A stretch of 36,376 bases of DNA from the NCBI GenBank assembly GCA_012960755.1, contig DUAT01000040.1:1-36376 (forward strand). The letters are read 5' to 3'. Under the pieces are notes generated by a model. That model was not told the DNA's origin, did not search any database, and was given only the letters and a program-made list of their open reading frames with translations. The translations under genes were made by a program, and so were the position numbers. This DNA is from Gammaproteobacteria bacterium. Its GTDB lineage: Bacteria; Pseudomonadota; Gammaproteobacteria; Pseudomonadales; Azotimanducaceae_A. How positions within the stretch are numbered: position 1 is the first letter of the stretch; every line of letters starts with the position of its first letter. Shown here one piece after another: positions 1 through 9,882 of this stretch.

Positions 1-75
<75 letters not shown>

Positions 76-89
76 CAGTTTTTGAAGTG

Positions 90-114
90 AAGCCCCTTGT
101 TAGGGGCTTTTTAT
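90..114 (+). terminator. Rho-independent terminator after the initiator tRNA
   Basis: AAGCCCC (90-96) pairs perfectly with GGGGCTT (103-109) around the loop TTGTTA and is followed by a T-rich run ending TTTATT. It lies 15 bases after the tRNA CCA end. Confidence 0.85.
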
Positions 115-150
115 TAACTTCAGGTTTGTACGGGCCAGATAAGTGGTTTG

Positions 151-179
151 TTGAGATCGCTTGGTGAGGGTCGGAAAAT
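151..179 (+). promoter_or_regulatory. Candidate sigma-70 promoter for the rimP-nusA-infB operon
   Basis: TTGAGA (151-156, 5/6 to TTGACA) and GAAAAT (174-179, 4/6 to TATAAT) are 17 bases apart. It lies between the tRNA terminator and the rimP leader hairpins, where the operon promoter is expected. The predicted start is near 186. The match is only moderate and other starts are possible. Confidence 0.4.
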
Positions 180-184
180 GTGGG

Positions 185-232
185 TGGCAAGTGCCATTCA
201 CGATGTGAGAATGGGCTTTATGCCCATTTTTT
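185..232 (+). promoter_or_regulatory. Possible rimP leader attenuator ending in a terminator hairpin
   Basis: AATGGGC (210-216) pairs perfectly with GCCCATT (222-228) around TTTAT and runs into a T tract, forming a terminator about 40 bases before the rimP start codon. Upstream, TGGCA (185-189) can pair with TGCCA (192-196), and CCATT (194-198) can pair with AATGG (210-214). The second pairing would break the terminator and the first would release it. Mutually exclusive stems are typical of attenuators. A premature terminator before rimP has been predicted in gammaproteobacteria (the rimP leader). The hairpins are seen; the switching is inferred. Confidence 0.5.
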
Positions 233-270
233 GTTTTTGCCGTTGCTTAAGGGACGATGGATAGCTGAAG

Positions 271-717
271 GTGAGTCAGGAACTTACATCACTAATTGAA
301 CCGGTTGTAACCGGGCTGGATTGTGAGCTCTGGGGGTTGGAATATATAACCCAGGGGAAGCACTCGGTTCTGAAGATCTACATAGAATCCGCTTCCGGGG
401 TTGATGTGGACGATTGTGCCAGAATTAGCCGCCAGGTGAGTAGCTTGCTGGATGTAGAGGATCCCTTAAAAGGGAGGTATACCCTGGAAGTGTCCTCGCC
501 GGGTATGGACCGGCGGTTGTTTACCAGGGCGCAGTATGAAGCGTATAAAGGAGCCAGGATAAAGTTGAGCTTGCGTTCGTCATACGAGGGTAAGAGAAAG
601 TACACTGGTCTCCTCTGCGGTATTGAAGATGGTGATGTGTTAGTGAGAGTTGGAGATGAAGAGATATTGTTTCCATTTGAAGAAGTGGACAAAACGAATG
701 TTGTCCCGGTTTTTTAG
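271..717 (+). CDS. rimP: Ribosome maturation factor RimP
   Basis: RimP binds ribosomal protein S12 during assembly of the 30S subunit. The 148-residue product is close to the family's usual length. It has the N-terminal RimP domain (about 1-83, with the ELWGLEYI segment and SSPGMDRRLFT at its end), then the SH3-like C-terminal domain. The start is GTG. An in-frame TAG eight bases upstream rules out much extension, and the Shine-Dalgarno sequence is weak (GAAG touching the start). It heads rimP-nusA-infB-rbfA-truB-rpsO-pnp, the standard gammaproteobacterial order. Confidence 0.95.
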   Translation: MSQELTSLIEPVVTGLDCELWGLEYITQGKHSVLKIYIESASGVDVDDCARISRQVSSLLDVEDPLKGRYTLEVSSPGMDRRLFTRAQYEAYKGARIKLSLRSSYEGKRKYTGLLCGIEDGDVLVRVGDEEILFPFEEVDKTNVVPVF

Positions 718-769
718 CAGCAAAGATATTAAGAGATTGACCATTGAGGTTAATTTGGTTTTTCGAGCG

Positions 770-787
770 GTGAGGAATGAACCTCAC
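770..787 (+). other. Hairpin in the rimP-nusA spacer
   Basis: GTGAGG (770-775) pairs perfectly with CCTCAC (782-787) around AATGAA. No T tract follows, so this is not an intrinsic terminator. It may be an mRNA processing or stabilising structure just upstream of the nusA ribosome binding site. Function unknown. Confidence 0.4.
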
Positions 788-817
788 TTAACTATATTGT
801 CAGTTTGAGGCAATGTA

Positions 818-2323
818 ATGACTAAAGATATATTGTTAGTAGTTGATTCTGTTTCTAACGAGAAAGGCGTGCCCAAAGAAGTCATCTTCGAAGCGTTAGA
901 GTTGGCCCTCGCTACGGCGACGAAAAAGCGCTATGGAGAAGATGTAGAACTGCGCGTGCAGATAGATCGTGAATCCGGTGAATACGAAACCTTTCGTCGT
1001 TGGCAGGTGATTGAAGACGATGCAGAGATGGAATTCCCCACTGCCCAGATAACGATCTCTGCCGCACTGGTGGATGAACCAGAAATTCAACTAGGTGGCT
1101 ATGTCGAAGAGGAAGTTGAATCCGTTGAGTTCGGTCGAATTGCTGCACAAACAGCCAAGCAGGTTATTGTCCAGAAGGTTCGCGAAGCGGAACGGGCCCA
1201 GATTGTTGACGCTTACCGGTCCAGAGTTGGCGAGCTGGTCAACGGTCAGGTTAAGAAGGTTAATCGTGACGCCGTTATTGTTGATCTGGGAGGCAACGCT
1301 GAAGCGCTTTTACCCAGGGATGAATGGATTCCCAGGGAAACATTTCGCATGGGCGACAGACTGCGGGCATTGTTAAAAGAGGTAAGACCAGAGGTGAGAG
1401 GTCCGCAACTGGCTTTGTCACGAACGGCACCAGAAATGCTGGTCGAATTGTTCAAGATCGAAGTGCCGGAAATTGCGGATGGGATTATTGAGATCCTGGG
1501 TTCTGCCCGTGATCCTGGTTCTCGTGCAAAAATAGCGGTTAAAACCAATGATGGCCGTATAGACCCGATTGGCGCCTGTGTTGGTATGCGCGGCTCAAGG
1601 GTTCAGGCCGTTTCCGGCGAATTGTGTAACGAGCGAATTGATATTGTTCAGTGGGATGACAATATCGCCCAGTTAGCCATTAATGCCATGCAACCAGCAG
1701 AAGTGGTTTCTATTGTAGTTGATGAAGAAACCAACAGCATGGATATTGCCGTGGATGAAGAGAATCTGGCCCAGGCAATAGGCAGGGGAGGTCAGAACGT
1801 AAAACTGGCCAGTGAGTTGACGGGCTGGGTCCTAAATATCATGACGGAGGTAGAAGCATCAGAAAAGCATGATGAAGAAGCCGGTTCGGTTATCGAAAAT
1901 TTTATGAAACAATTAGACGTCGACGAGGATGTCGCATTGGTCCTGGTGGAGGAAGGTTTTACTTCCCTGGAAGAAGTGGCTTATGTGCCAGTTGATGAAA
2001 TGGTTGCTATCGAGGGGTTTGACGAGGAGATCGTTGAAGAACTCAGAAATCGGGCAAAGAGTGCTTTGACGACGCAAGCACTTGTTTCGGAAGAAGCTTT
2101 GGAGAATGCGGAACCAGCACAAGATTTACTTGAGATGGATGGCATGGATACTCATTTGGCTTTCCAACTGGCCAAGATAGGCATCATCACCATGGAAGAT
2201 CTCGCCGAGCAGGCGGTGGATGATTTAGTCGATGTGGAAGATCTAAATGAGGAGCGCGCGGGTCAGTTGATAATGACTGCACGGGCTCCTTGGTTTGACG
2301 AAGATTCAGCCGACGAGGCTTGA
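818..2323 (+). CDS. nusA: Transcription termination/antitermination factor NusA
   Basis: NusA binds RNA polymerase and controls pausing, termination and antitermination. The 501 residues show the family order: an N-terminal polymerase-binding domain (about 1-125), an S1 domain (about 135-200, containing [22 protein letters not shown]), two KH domains (about 230-345, with [15 protein letters not shown] and [13 protein letters not shown]), and two acidic C-terminal repeats typical of proteobacterial NusA. GAGG (807-810) is a good Shine-Dalgarno sequence. A start-stop pair ATGTAA (813-818) overlaps the true ATG at 818 but is too close to the Shine-Dalgarno sequence to be used well. Confidence 0.98.
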   Translation: MTKDILLVVDSVSNEKGVPKEVIFEALELALATATKKRYGEDVELRVQIDRESGEYETFRRWQVIEDDAEMEFPTAQITISAALVDEPEIQLGGYVEEEVESVEFGRIAAQTAKQVIVQKVREAERAQIVDAYRSRVGELVNGQVKKVNRDAVIVDLGGNAEALLPRDEWIPRETFRMGDRLRALLKEVRPEVRGPQLALSRTAPEMLVELFKIEVPEIADGIIEILGSARDPGSRAKIAVKTNDGRIDPIGACVGMRGSRVQAVSGELCNERIDIVQWDDNIAQLAINAMQPAEVVSIVVDEETNSMDIAVDEENLAQAIGRGGQNVKLASELTGWVLNIMTEVEASEKHDEEAGSVIENFMKQLDVDEDVALVLVEEGFTSLEEVAYVPVDEMVAIEGFDEEIVEELRNRAKSALTTQALVSEEALENAEPAQDLLEMDGMDTHLAFQLAKIGIITMEDLAEQAVDDLVDVEDLNEERAGQLIMTARAPWFDEDSADEA

Positions 2324-2343
2324 TCGCAAATTAGGTGAATTGA

Positions 2344-4926
2344 ATGGCAGATGTCAGTGTATTGCAGTTAGCAGATACCGTAGATACTCCGGTAGATCGA
2401 CTATTGCAGCAATTGCAGGAAGCTGGCCTGCCCCAAACAAAATCTGAAGACCTTGTTTCCGAAGTTGAGAAGCAAACTTTGCTTGCTCATATCAAAAAAT
2501 CCCATGGTGAAACTGAAGGGATTGTTGCACCGAGAAAAATTACCCTCAAAAGAAGAACATTGAGCACTTTAAAAACGGCGGGGAGTGCGGGTCGTGGTCG
2601 GACCGTCAATGTTGAAGTTCGAAAAAAGCGTACCTATATACGTAAAGGTGAAGTAGAGGTACCTGCCGAAGTTAAAACAGTAGCCCAGACTGAACTAAAA
2701 TCAGTCCAGGACGGCACACCGGTAGTCGATGAAGATGCCCGGCGCAAAGCCGTTCATGCTGAACTCGAACGGGAGGCAGAAAAACGCCGCATGGAATCTG
2801 CCCGGAAGGCGGAAGAGGCCGAGCAAAACGCGAAAGATATCGCCACCAAACTTGAAGCAGAAGAAAAAGCCAAGGCAGAAGCAGACGTAGCCAAGAAAGA
2901 AAAAGAGCAAGCAGAAAGCAAGATTAGTGATCGCAAAGACAAGCGAGACCGGCATGATCTTGATGAAACAGATACCAAAGAAAAGCGCTCAAAACACGGT
3001 AACAAGAGACGTCGAGTGGAAGAATTGCTCGAAGAAGATGGATTATCCGACGAGGGCGGTGAAGCATCGAGCGAGCCCAATTCAGCAACACTTGGATTGA
3101 CCGGTTCACGACCCAAGAGGCACGCCAAGCGCCAGGGTCCACAGCATCAATTCAAAGCACCAACAGAAGAAATTGTTCGCCAAGTAGAACTGGGGGAAAT
3201 GATTTCTGTATCCCAGCTGTCACAAAAGATGTCTGTCAAAGCAACGGACGTAATAAAGACGCTCATGGGGTTGGGTGTGATGGCGAACATCAACCAAACC
3301 ATAGATCAGGATACTGCGTCGATGGTCGTGGAGGAATTTGGCCATAGCGTTAGACTGGTTGATGCCAATGCCCTTGAAAAGTCTCTGATAGACGAAGAGA
3401 TGGCTCTTGAAGGCGAAGCTAAACCACGTGCACCTGTGGTTACCGTGATGGGTCATGTAGACCACGGTAAAACCTCGCTGCTTGATTACATTCGAAAGGC
3501 CAAGGTAGTTGATAGTGAGGCGGGTGGTATCACTCAACATATTGGTGCCTATCGTGTGCCGACTGACCATGGTGAAATCTGCTTTATTGATACACCTGGC
3601 CATGCTGCCTTTACCGCAATGCGTGCCCGGGGGGCACAAGCCACCGATATCGTTATTCTGGTCGTTGCGGCCGACGATGGCGTTATGCCCCAGACTGAAG
3701 AAGCGATCCTACATGCGAAAAGTGCAGGCGCACCTATCGTGGTTGCCCTAAATAAGATCGATAAAGAGGGTGCGGATCCTGAGCGGGCAAAGAACGAGCT
3801 GGCGGCGAAAGATGTTATTCCGGACGACTGGGGGGGAGATACACAGTTTATTCCGGTCTCTGCAATGACTGGCCAGGGTATTGACGATTTACTCGAAGCA
3901 GTACTGCTTCAGGCAGAGATACTTGAATTGTCCGCCGTTCAGGAAGGTCCTGCACACGGTGTCGTCATCGAATCGCAACTGGACAAAGGCCGAGGCTCAA
4001 TTGCTACCTTGTTAGTGCAGAATGGCACTTTAAGGCGAGGAGATGTTGTGGTTGCGGGTGAGCAATTTGGACGTGTTCGCGCGGTAAATGACGACCACGG
4101 GCAGCTTGTTAAAACTGCAGGACCGGCAACCCCAGTATCGATTCTGGGCCTGGATGGAACACCGGCTGCAGGCGAACCATTTGTTGTTGTAAAAGATGAG
4201 AAAAGAGCCCGTGAAGTTGCGCAGTTCCGCCGTGATAAGGCTACTGAATCGAGACTGGCGACCCCCGCAGCCAGCCTTGATAACCTGTTGGCAAGTTTTG
4301 GTGCAACGGAGATAAATTTTCTCAACATCGTCGTCAAAGCAGATGTAAGAGGTTCTCTTGAAGCAATCGTCGATGCACTGGAGGAGCTCGGTAACGATGA
4401 GGTTAAGGTGAATGTTGTTTCCTCGGGGGTTGGCGGCATAGTCGAACACGATGCAACGTTCGCGAAAACATCCGGTGCGGTCGTCTTCGGATTTAATGTA
4501 AGGGCAGATGTAGCGGCGAGAAAAGTAATTGAAACAGAAAACCTCGACCTGCGTTACTACAAAGTTATCTATGATCTTGTGGATGATGTTAAAGCGGCAT
4601 TAAGTGGCATGTTGTCACCAGAGATCCGGGAAGAAATTGTTGGGATTGCAGAAGTGCGTGATGTTTTCGAGTCAAAGAAGATCGGCAGCATTGCGGGTTG
4701 TATGGTAATTGAAGGTACAGTCTATCGTGACAAGAGGATTCGTGTCCTGAGGGAAAATGTTGTCATCTACGAAGGTGAGCTTGAATCCCTGCGTCATTTT
4801 AAGGATGAAGTAGAAAGCGCCAGGAACGGCACAGAGTGTGGAATTGGTGTTAAGAACTACAACGATGTAAAAGTGGGTGATCAAATTGAAGTCTTTGATA
4901 CCCGCGAAGTCGCCAGGGAGCTTTAG
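2344..4926 (+). CDS. infB: Translation initiation factor IF-2
   Basis: IF-2 is the GTPase that brings fMet-tRNA to the 30S subunit and drives subunit joining. The 860-residue protein starts with an IF2_N domain (about 1-50). A long charged coiled-coil linker rich in Glu, Lys, Ala and Arg follows (about 100-250), then a second IF2_N module (about 275-340). The GTPase motifs are GHVDHGKT (370-377), DTPGH (416-420) and NKID (470-473), followed by domains II, III and C2. The initiation codon follows AGGTGA (2333-2338) with good spacing. It is 20 bases downstream of nusA and belongs to the same operon. Confidence 0.98.
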   Translation: MADVSVLQLADTVDTPVDRLLQQLQEAGLPQTKSEDLVSEVEKQTLLAHIKKSHGETEGIVAPRKITLKRRTLSTLKTAGSAGRGRTVNVEVRKKRTYIRKGEVEVPAEVKTVAQTELKSVQDGTPVVDEDARRKAVHAELEREAEKRRMESARKAEEAEQNAKDIATKLEAEEKAKAEADVAKKEKEQAESKISDRKDKRDRHDLDETDTKEKRSKHGNKRRRVEELLEEDGLSDEGGEASSEPNSATLGLTGSRPKRHAKRQGPQHQFKAPTEEIVRQVELGEMISVSQLSQKMSVKATDVIKTLMGLGVMANINQTIDQDTASMVVEEFGHSVRLVDANALEKSLIDEEMALEGEAKPRAPVVTVMGHVDHGKTSLLDYIRKAKVVDSEAGGITQHIGAYRVPTDHGEICFIDTPGHAAFTAMRARGAQATDIVILVVAADDGVMPQTEEAILHAKSAGAPIVVALNKIDKEGADPERAKNELAAKDVIPDDWGGDTQFIPVSAMTGQGIDDLLEAVLLQAEILELSAVQEGPAHGVVIESQLDKGRGSIATLLVQNGTLRRGDVVVAGEQFGRVRAVNDDHGQLVKTAGPATPVSILGLDGTPAAGEPFVVVKDEKRAREVAQFRRDKATESRLATPAASLDNLLASFGATEINFLNIVVKADVRGSLEAIVDALEELGNDEVKVNVVSSGVGGIVEHDATFAKTSGAVVFGFNVRADVAARKVIETENLDLRYYKVIYDLVDDVKAALSGMLSPEIREEIVGIAEVRDVFESKKIGSIAGCMVIEGTVYRDKRIRVLRENVVIYEGELESLRHFKDEVESARNGTECGIGVKNYNDVKVGDQIEVFDTREVAREL

Positions 4927-4940
4927 AGCTTAAACGTCGC

Positions 4941-5342
4941 ATGCCTAGAGAGTTTAGCAGAGGAAGAAGGATCGCTGACCTGATTCAGCGTGAGCTGGCA
5001 ATCCTCATTCAGATGGAAGTCAAGGATCCCCGGGTGGGTATGGTCACACTGAACGACGTCACTGTTAGTCGAGATCTCGCCTATGCAGATGTCTACTTCA
5101 CCATGTTGGCGGCAGAAAACCATCTTGAATGCTCCAAGGTGCTGAATAATGCAGCCGGGTTCCTGCGTTCACAGTTAGCGAAGAAGCTGTCAACTCGTAC
5201 AACCCCAAAACTAAGATTTCACTATGATGAAACCATAGAAAAAGGTGCCAGGTTGTCAAAAGCGATAAATGAAGCGGTCAAGCAGGACGAGGATAACCAT
5301 AAGGGTGAGCACCAGGATGATCATTGGGATCTCCAGGGGTAA
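4941..5342 (+). CDS. rbfA: 30S ribosome-binding factor RbfA
   Basis: RbfA is a KH-fold protein needed for 16S rRNA 5'-end maturation and cold adaptation. The 133-residue product begins PREFSRGRRIADLIQRELA and contains VKDPRVGMVTLNDVTVSRDLAYADVY in two adjoining segments, both family signatures. The last 15-20 residues are rich in Asp, His and Glu, as is common for RbfA tails. It lies 14 bases after infB. IF-2, RbfA and RimP all act on 30S assembly or initiation, which matches their shared operon. Confidence 0.97.
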   Translation: MPREFSRGRRIADLIQRELAILIQMEVKDPRVGMVTLNDVTVSRDLAYADVYFTMLAAENHLECSKVLNNAAGFLRSQLAKKLSTRTTPKLRFHYDETIEKGARLSKAINEAVKQDEDNHKGEHQDDHWDLQG

Positions 5343-5348
5343 AGGGTT

Positions 5349-6296
5349 TTGGGCAGCAGAAAAAGTCAGCGCCGTAACGTCAACGGTATATTGATCCTGG
5401 ATAAACCTATTGGGCTGAGCTCCAATGGGGCTCTGCAGGAAGCGAAGTGGCTCTTAAATGCGAAAAAGGCGGGTCATACCGGGAGCCTGGACCCTCTCGC
5501 AACCGGGATCCTGCCCTTGTGTTTTGGAGAGGCGACCAAGTTTTCCCAGTTTTTACTGGATGCAAACAAGGACTATCTTGCCACAGTCAGGCTTGGCGTG
5601 AGTACAACCACGGGTGATGCTGAAGGGGAGATACTGGAACAAAGAGACGTGGATGGATTCACCGAAGTATCGATAGAATCCGCATTGGATGGGTTCCGCG
5701 GTGACATAGAACAGATTCCCTCTATGTTTTCTGCGCTAAAACAAAATGGCCAGCCACTCTACAAGCTGGCTCGCCAGGGCATCGAAGTGGAGCGCAAAGC
5801 GCGTCCGGTGACGATATTCAGGATGGAACTGGTGGAGAATCTGGGCCAATCCCTGGTTTTGGACATCAGGTGCAGCAAAGGAACTTATATAAGAACGCTG
5901 GCAGAAGACCTGGGTAAAGTGTTAGGCTGCGGCGCGCACATCAGCGCCCTGCGTCGCACCCGGTCAGGTCCTTTCGATTTAGAGCAGGCGTTTACCCTGG
6001 AAAAGCTGGCAGAATTAATGGAAAACAGCGGTTTTCCTGGCCTTGACGAAGTCCTGATGTCGCCCGCGGCGGCTGTACAAGACTGGCCGAAGGTGGAACT
6101 TACTGAAATAAGTGCATCTTACTTAATGCAGGGACAGCCGGTACAGATCGCAAAAGCACCCACCTCGGGCTGGGTAAGAATTTTTTCGGAATCTGCAGAC
6201 AATAATGGAGATCATGATGAAGATCACTTCATTGGTGTTGGTGAGATAATGGAAGATGGGCGGGTCGCACCAAGAAGATTGGTCGCGTCCCGTTAG
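5349..6296 (+). CDS. truB: tRNA pseudouridine(55) synthase TruB
   Basis: TruB makes pseudouridine 55 in the T loop of tRNAs. The catalytic motif GHTGSLDPLATGILP places the nucleophile at Asp48, the same number as in E. coli. GSLDP replaces the more common GTLDP/GALDP and should be tolerated. KGTYIRTLAEDLG is the second family motif. The C-terminal part (about 240-315) is the PUA-like domain. The start is TTG, chosen because AGGGG (5335-5339) lies 9 bases upstream and the N-terminus NGILILDKPIGLSSN aligns with the family. It follows rbfA by 6 bases. Confidence 0.96.
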   Translation: MGSRKSQRRNVNGILILDKPIGLSSNGALQEAKWLLNAKKAGHTGSLDPLATGILPLCFGEATKFSQFLLDANKDYLATVRLGVSTTTGDAEGEILEQRDVDGFTEVSIESALDGFRGDIEQIPSMFSALKQNGQPLYKLARQGIEVERKARPVTIFRMELVENLGQSLVLDIRCSKGTYIRTLAEDLGKVLGCGAHISALRRTRSGPFDLEQAFTLEKLAELMENSGFPGLDEVLMSPAAAVQDWPKVELTEISASYLMQGQPVQIAKAPTSGWVRIFSESADNNGDHDEDHFIGVGEIMEDGRVAPRRLVASR

Positions 6297-6300
6297 GTAA

Positions 6301-6320
6301 GGAAGTATTTATGTACTTCC
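6301..6320 (+). other. Hairpin between truB and rpsO
   Basis: GGAAGTA (6301-6307) pairs perfectly with TACTTCC (6314-6320) around TTTATG, five bases after truB. No T run follows, so a terminator is unlikely. It could be an RNA processing site or a stabilising 3' structure. The rest of the 124-base spacer (to 6420) has TATAAAT near 6331 but no convincing -35. Confidence 0.4.
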
Positions 6321-6420
6321 CGGCGGTGACTATAAATATGCATGGTTATTCGCTGCAAATTGATGTCGTTGGCAAACAGGTGTTCGCTAACGGCCGGGCA
6401 TATTAACTTGGAGTAATGCA

Positions 6421-6690
6421 ATGGCATTAACCACAGAAAACAAAGCTGAAATTGTTAAGGAATTCGGCGGTTCAGAAGGCGATACAGGTTCCCCAGAGGT
6501 ACAGGTAGCGCTATTAACAGCGAATATTGAAAAACTCCAATCGCACTTTCAGGAACACAAGCATGATCATCATTCTCGTGTTGGATTGTTGCGAATGGTG
6601 AGTCAGCGTCGCAAGTTATTGAACTATCTGAGGAACAAAAGCACTGATAGATATTCTCAGCTTATTAAAAGGTTAGGACTAAGAAGATAA
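6421..6690 (+). CDS. rpsO: 30S ribosomal protein S15
   Basis: S15 is a primary binding protein of the 16S rRNA central domain. The 89-residue product has the family length and motifs: [20 protein letters not shown], then [29 protein letters not shown] lies about 9 bases before the ATG. In E. coli S15 represses its own mRNA through a pseudoknot over the start; I did not resolve such a fold here. It is followed by pnp, as in most proteobacteria. Confidence 0.98.
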   Translation: MALTTENKAEIVKEFGGSEGDTGSPEVQVALLTANIEKLQSHFQEHKHDHHSRVGLLRMVSQRRKLLNYLRNKSTDRYSQLIKRLGLRR

Positions 6691-6711
6691 TAGAGTCCTT
6701 TAGCAAATTGG

Positions 6712-6734
6712 GCGACTGTAGTGCTTGCACTCGC
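6712..6734 (+). other. Stem-loop in the pnp leader
   Basis: AGTGC (6720-6724) pairs with GCACT (6727-6731) over a TT turn, and GCG (6712-6714) can pair with CGC (6732-6734) across a one-sided bulge. In E. coli an RNase III-cleaved stem-loop in the rpsO-pnp spacer mediates PNPase autoregulation, and this one is in the same place. The TTG at 6725 lies inside this hairpin, which argues against its use as the pnp start. Confidence 0.4.
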
Positions 6735-6763
6735 GATTGCTTATTAGAAATTTGGAGACAAAA

Positions 6764-8893
6764 TTGAATTCAGTAAAGAAAAAATTTAACTACGGCGACC
6801 ATGAAGTCGTCATTGAAACTGGCAAGATTGCCAGACAATCTTCTGCTGCGGTAGTGGTTACCATGGCGGAAACTACCGTGCTGGTCTCGGTTGTTGGTCG
6901 AAAAGACCCCAAACCCGGACAGCACTTTTTCCCACTGACGGTGAACTATGAAGAGAAAACCTATGCCGCAGGAAAGATTCCCGGTGGATTTTTCAAGCGT
7001 GAAGGCCGACCCTCTGAAAGAGAACAGTTGACTGCTCGCCTCATTGACAGGCCGATTCGACCTCTATTTCCGAAAGGATTTATGAATGAGATCCAGGTGC
7101 AATGTCAGGTTCTGTCGGCAAATAAAGATATTCTGCCGGATATTCCTGCCATGATTGGTGCCTCAGCTGCGTTAACCTTAAGCGGTATCCCATTTGCTGG
7201 TCCGATTGGTGGTGCCAGAGTCGGATTCACAGAAGATGGCTATTGCTTAAATCCCGGGTTTGAAGCGCTGGAAAACTCGGACCTTGATATGGTTGTCGCT
7301 GGAACAGAATCAGCCGTGTTGATGGTCGAGTCAGAAGCAAAAGAACTGACCGAAGACCAGATGCTCGGGGCCGTGCTTTTTGCCCACCAGGAAATGCAGG
7401 TGGTGATAAAAGCTATTAATGAACTCAAGGCAGAAGCGGGCAAGCCTTCCTGGGACTGGCAGCCACAGGCGGAGAATGAAACACTTTCCGCTGCGGTCGC
7501 TGAGAAATTTTCAACCGGTGTATCTGAGGCGTACCAGATTGTAGATAAGATGGACCGACAGGATCGCCTGAGTGAGCTCCGCAGTCAGGCACTTGAAGGA
7601 TTGGTCGACGAGGAAGCGGGTGTGTCTTCAGACGATGTATCCGGTACCTTTGGCAAGCTTGAGAAGGGCATTGTGCGACGCCGGATCATTGCCGGGGAAC
7701 CACGAATAGATGGTCGTGACACTAAAACGGTACGGGCGATAGAGGTTGAAGTTGGTATCCTGGACAGAACCCACGGTTCTGCGTTGTTTACTCGTGGTGA
7801 AACACAAGCCATTGTGACAACCACCCTGGGATCAATGCGTGATGCTGCCATCATCGATGCCTTGCAGGGAACGTACCGCGACAACTTTTTACTGCACTAC
7901 AACTTCCCTCCCTACAGCGTGGGTGAAACTGGATTTTCCGGTGGGCCCAAGCGCCGGGAAATCGGCCATGGTCGTTTGGCCAGACGCGGCGTTGCTGCTG
8001 TTTTACCGAAACAGGAAGACTGGCCTTATACCGTACGAGTCGTGTCAGAAATTACCGAATCCAATGGTTCCTCTTCCATGGCAAGTGTCTGCGGCGCGAG
8101 TCTTTCGCTGATGGATGCCGGTGTGCCGTTAAAGGCGCCTGTAGCGGGTGTTGCGATGGGACTGGTGAAGGAAGATGACGGCTTTGCTGTATTGACGGAT
8201 ATTCTCGGTGATGAAGATCACTTGGGTGACATGGACTTCAAAGTGGCCGGATCAGAAACAGGCATTACTGCGCTGCAGATGGATATCAAAATTCAGGGCA
8301 TCACTGAAGAAATTATGGACACTGCCCTGGCCCAGGCCAGAGAAGCACGCCTGCATATCCTTGGTGAAATGAACAAGGTAATCGGTCGGTCCAGGGAAAA
8401 TGTCTCGGACAACGCACCTGCCATGGTGACGATGAAGATCGATTCAGACAAGATTCGTGATGTGATAGGCAAGGGAGGCGCAACTATTCGCGGTATTACC
8501 GAAGAGACCGGCGCGACTGTTGATATCGAAGACGATGGTACTATCACGATCTTTGGTGAAGGTGCTGAGTCCAGAGACGCCGCTGTTGCGATTATTGAAG
8601 GTATCACGGCCGAAGCTGAAGTAGGCAAGATCTACAAGGGCAAGGTTGTGAAGATCGCCGACTTCGGTGCTTTCGTTAACATCATCCCTGGAAAAGATGG
8701 ATTGGTACACATCTCTCAAATTGCGAAAGAGCGGGTTGAGAAGGTGACAGACTATCTTTCCGAAGGACAGGAAGTTGACGTTATCTGTCTCGATGTGGAT
8801 CGAGGCAGGATCAAGCTCTCCATCAAGGAGCTGATAAAAGACGAGCCAGAAGCAGATTCTGCTGCTGACACCAACGAAGCCGACGCCGGGTAA
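6764..8893 (+). CDS. pnp: Polyribonucleotide nucleotidyltransferase (PNPase)
   Basis: PNPase is a trimeric phosphorolytic 3'-5' exoribonuclease and degradosome partner. I place the start at TTG 6764 rather than the longer reading from 6725. GGAG (6754-6757) lies six bases upstream, and the resulting [20 protein letters not shown] aligns with E. coli Pnp, which also starts with TTG. This gives 709 residues. The order is RNase PH domain 1, an alpha-helical domain, RNase PH domain 2 (starting near [10 protein letters not shown]), KH (GKGG at 569-572) and S1 (about 621-690). It is the last gene of the translation operon. Confidence 0.97.
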   Translation: MNSVKKKFNYGDHEVVIETGKIARQSSAAVVVTMAETTVLVSVVGRKDPKPGQHFFPLTVNYEEKTYAAGKIPGGFFKREGRPSEREQLTARLIDRPIRPLFPKGFMNEIQVQCQVLSANKDILPDIPAMIGASAALTLSGIPFAGPIGGARVGFTEDGYCLNPGFEALENSDLDMVVAGTESAVLMVESEAKELTEDQMLGAVLFAHQEMQVVIKAINELKAEAGKPSWDWQPQAENETLSAAVAEKFSTGVSEAYQIVDKMDRQDRLSELRSQALEGLVDEEAGVSSDDVSGTFGKLEKGIVRRRIIAGEPRIDGRDTKTVRAIEVEVGILDRTHGSALFTRGETQAIVTTTLGSMRDAAIIDALQGTYRDNFLLHYNFPPYSVGETGFSGGPKRREIGHGRLARRGVAAVLPKQEDWPYTVRVVSEITESNGSSSMASVCGASLSLMDAGVPLKAPVAGVAMGLVKEDDGFAVLTDILGDEDHLGDMDFKVAGSETGITALQMDIKIQGITEEIMDTALAQAREARLHILGEMNKVIGRSRENVSDNAPAMVTMKIDSDKIRDVIGKGGATIRGITEETGATVDIEDDGTITIFGEGAESRDAAVAIIEGITAEAEVGKIYKGKVVKIADFGAFVNIIPGKDGLVHISQIAKERVEKVTDYLSEGQEVDVICLDVDRGRIKLSIKELIKDEPEADSAADTNEADAG

Positions 8894-8899
8894 ATAGAT

Positions 8900-8990
8900 A
8901 ACGGCTCGCCGCAGGCGAACGTTATCGGCGGCAGCGGTTGCAGCGAAGCGAAACGGCGAGAGCCCAACGGCTCGCCGCAGGCGAACGTTA
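8900..8990. repeat. REP/BIME-like palindromic repeat block after pnp
   Basis: A 25-base unit beginning AACGGCTCGCC and ending GGCGAACGTTA occurs twice without mismatch, at 8900-8924 and 8966-8990. Each copy is an imperfect palindrome: AACG...CGTT outside and CTCGCC/GGCGA inside. The 41 bases between them also fold: CGGCGAG (8954-8960) pairs with CTCGCCG (8971-8977). The position between convergent genes, GC-rich palindromes and repeated units are those of a repetitive extragenic palindrome cluster. No other copy was noticed in the window. Confidence 0.65.
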
Positions 8991-8993
8991 GCT

Positions 8994-9026
8994 AAAAAGG
9001 GACACGTTGATCGTGTCCTTTTTTTT
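8994..9026. terminator. Bidirectional terminator between pnp and rlmA
   Basis: GGACACG (9000-9006) pairs perfectly with CGTGTCC (9012-9018) around TTGAT. Eight T follow on the plus strand. On the minus strand the hairpin is followed by CTTTTT. It can end both the pnp operon and the convergent rlmA transcript. Confidence 0.85.
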
Positions 9027-9046
9027 GCCTGGATTACCGGTAATTT

Positions 9047-9853
9047 TTAACCGGGCGTTGGCAGTCTTGTTGTGATGCGAAAATCATAAGTCAGATTCAT
9101 TTCCTGTCTATCACGTAACTCGGCAACTCTGGAGCGTTTGGCCTGCCAGGCATAGGGAGTCATATTGATCAGATGGGCGAGTGAAGTCTGGTCGAGATGA
9201 ATCGTTGAGGACAATGATTGCTCGCCCGTCACGGTCCAGGCGTCAAAGCTCGCCTGCTTGTCAATCGGCGTCACCTCGTCATACAAGGCAGACCTTAGTT
9301 CGATCAGGTGATTCTTACCCGGGGTGACATTGATCCAACGGCCTTCGGTTGCCAACACTCTGCTTAACTCACTCTGATCAACCGGCGCAAAAATAGTGAG
9401 CGCACGACTAAAGCAGTGGTCTCCGAAGGGGAAATGCCAACTGGAGGCAATGACGAAAGTAGCACCCGGGTTTTGTCGTGCTGCATGGCGTATGCCGTGT
9501 TTAGAGATATCGACGCCGTAGTATTCAAGGGTCGGGTTCGTTTGCATTAGCCATGCAGCGTAACTCCCCTCACCGCAGCCAATATCCAGGAGGTCTGCAG
9601 TATCTATGAGTTGAGACAGATGGGTGGCCAGAGGCTGGTAGTAACCCTGTTGATGGAAATCGATCCTTGCCCGGACCATCTCTTTCGAATCGCCAGGGTC
9701 CTTGCTTTGCTTATGCTGTGACAGCAGAAGGTTAACGTACCCTTCCCGGGCGACGTCAAAGCTGTGTTGCCGGTCACATTTCAGCATCTGTTTTGACAGT
9801 GTCAATCTGCCTGAACAAACCGGGCAGATTATTTTATCAATTGATGCAACCAT
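9047..9853 (-). CDS. rlmA: 23S rRNA (guanine-745-N1) methyltransferase RlmA
   Basis: RlmA methylates G745 in helix 35 of 23S rRNA. Zinc ligands Cys10, Cys13, Cys26 and His30 form the N-terminal finger. HSFDVAREGYVNLLLSQHKQS and KDPGDSKEMVRAR are strongly conserved with E. coli RlmA. The SAM-binding motif is LLDIGCGEGSY (88-98). The 268 residues match the family length. GGTGG precedes the ATG by about six bases. It is the last gene of the minus-strand cluster, 29 bases after acs, and may be co-transcribed with it. Confidence 0.93.
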   Translation of the reverse strand: MVASIDKIICPVCSGRLTLSKQMLKCDRQHSFDVAREGYVNLLLSQHKQSKDPGDSKEMVRARIDFHQQGYYQPLATHLSQLIDTADLLDIGCGEGSYAAWLMQTNPTLEYYGVDISKHGIRHAARQNPGATFVIASSWHFPFGDHCFSRALTIFAPVDQSELSRVLATEGRWINVTPGKNHLIELRSALYDEVTPIDKQASFDAWTVTGEQSLSSTIHLDQTSLAHLINMTPYAWQAKRSRVAELRDRQEMNLTYDFRITTRLPTPG

Positions 9854-9882
9854 GATTGACCACCACCGGTGAGTAACCGCCG

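Noticed and set aside
813..818. Start-stop mini-ORF ATGTAA before nusA
   Set aside because: Only two bases from the GAGG ribosome binding site and overlapping the true start; most likely chance.
3939..4439. 166-residue antisense frame within infB
   Set aside because: Ser/Thr-rich composition typical of antisense reading of a coding region; no start signal, and the plus strand is clearly infB.
6725..6763. Longer N-terminus for pnp from TTG 6725
   Set aside because: The codon lies inside a leader hairpin without a ribosome binding site, and the added residues do not match PNPase; TTG 6764 has GGAG at proper spacing.
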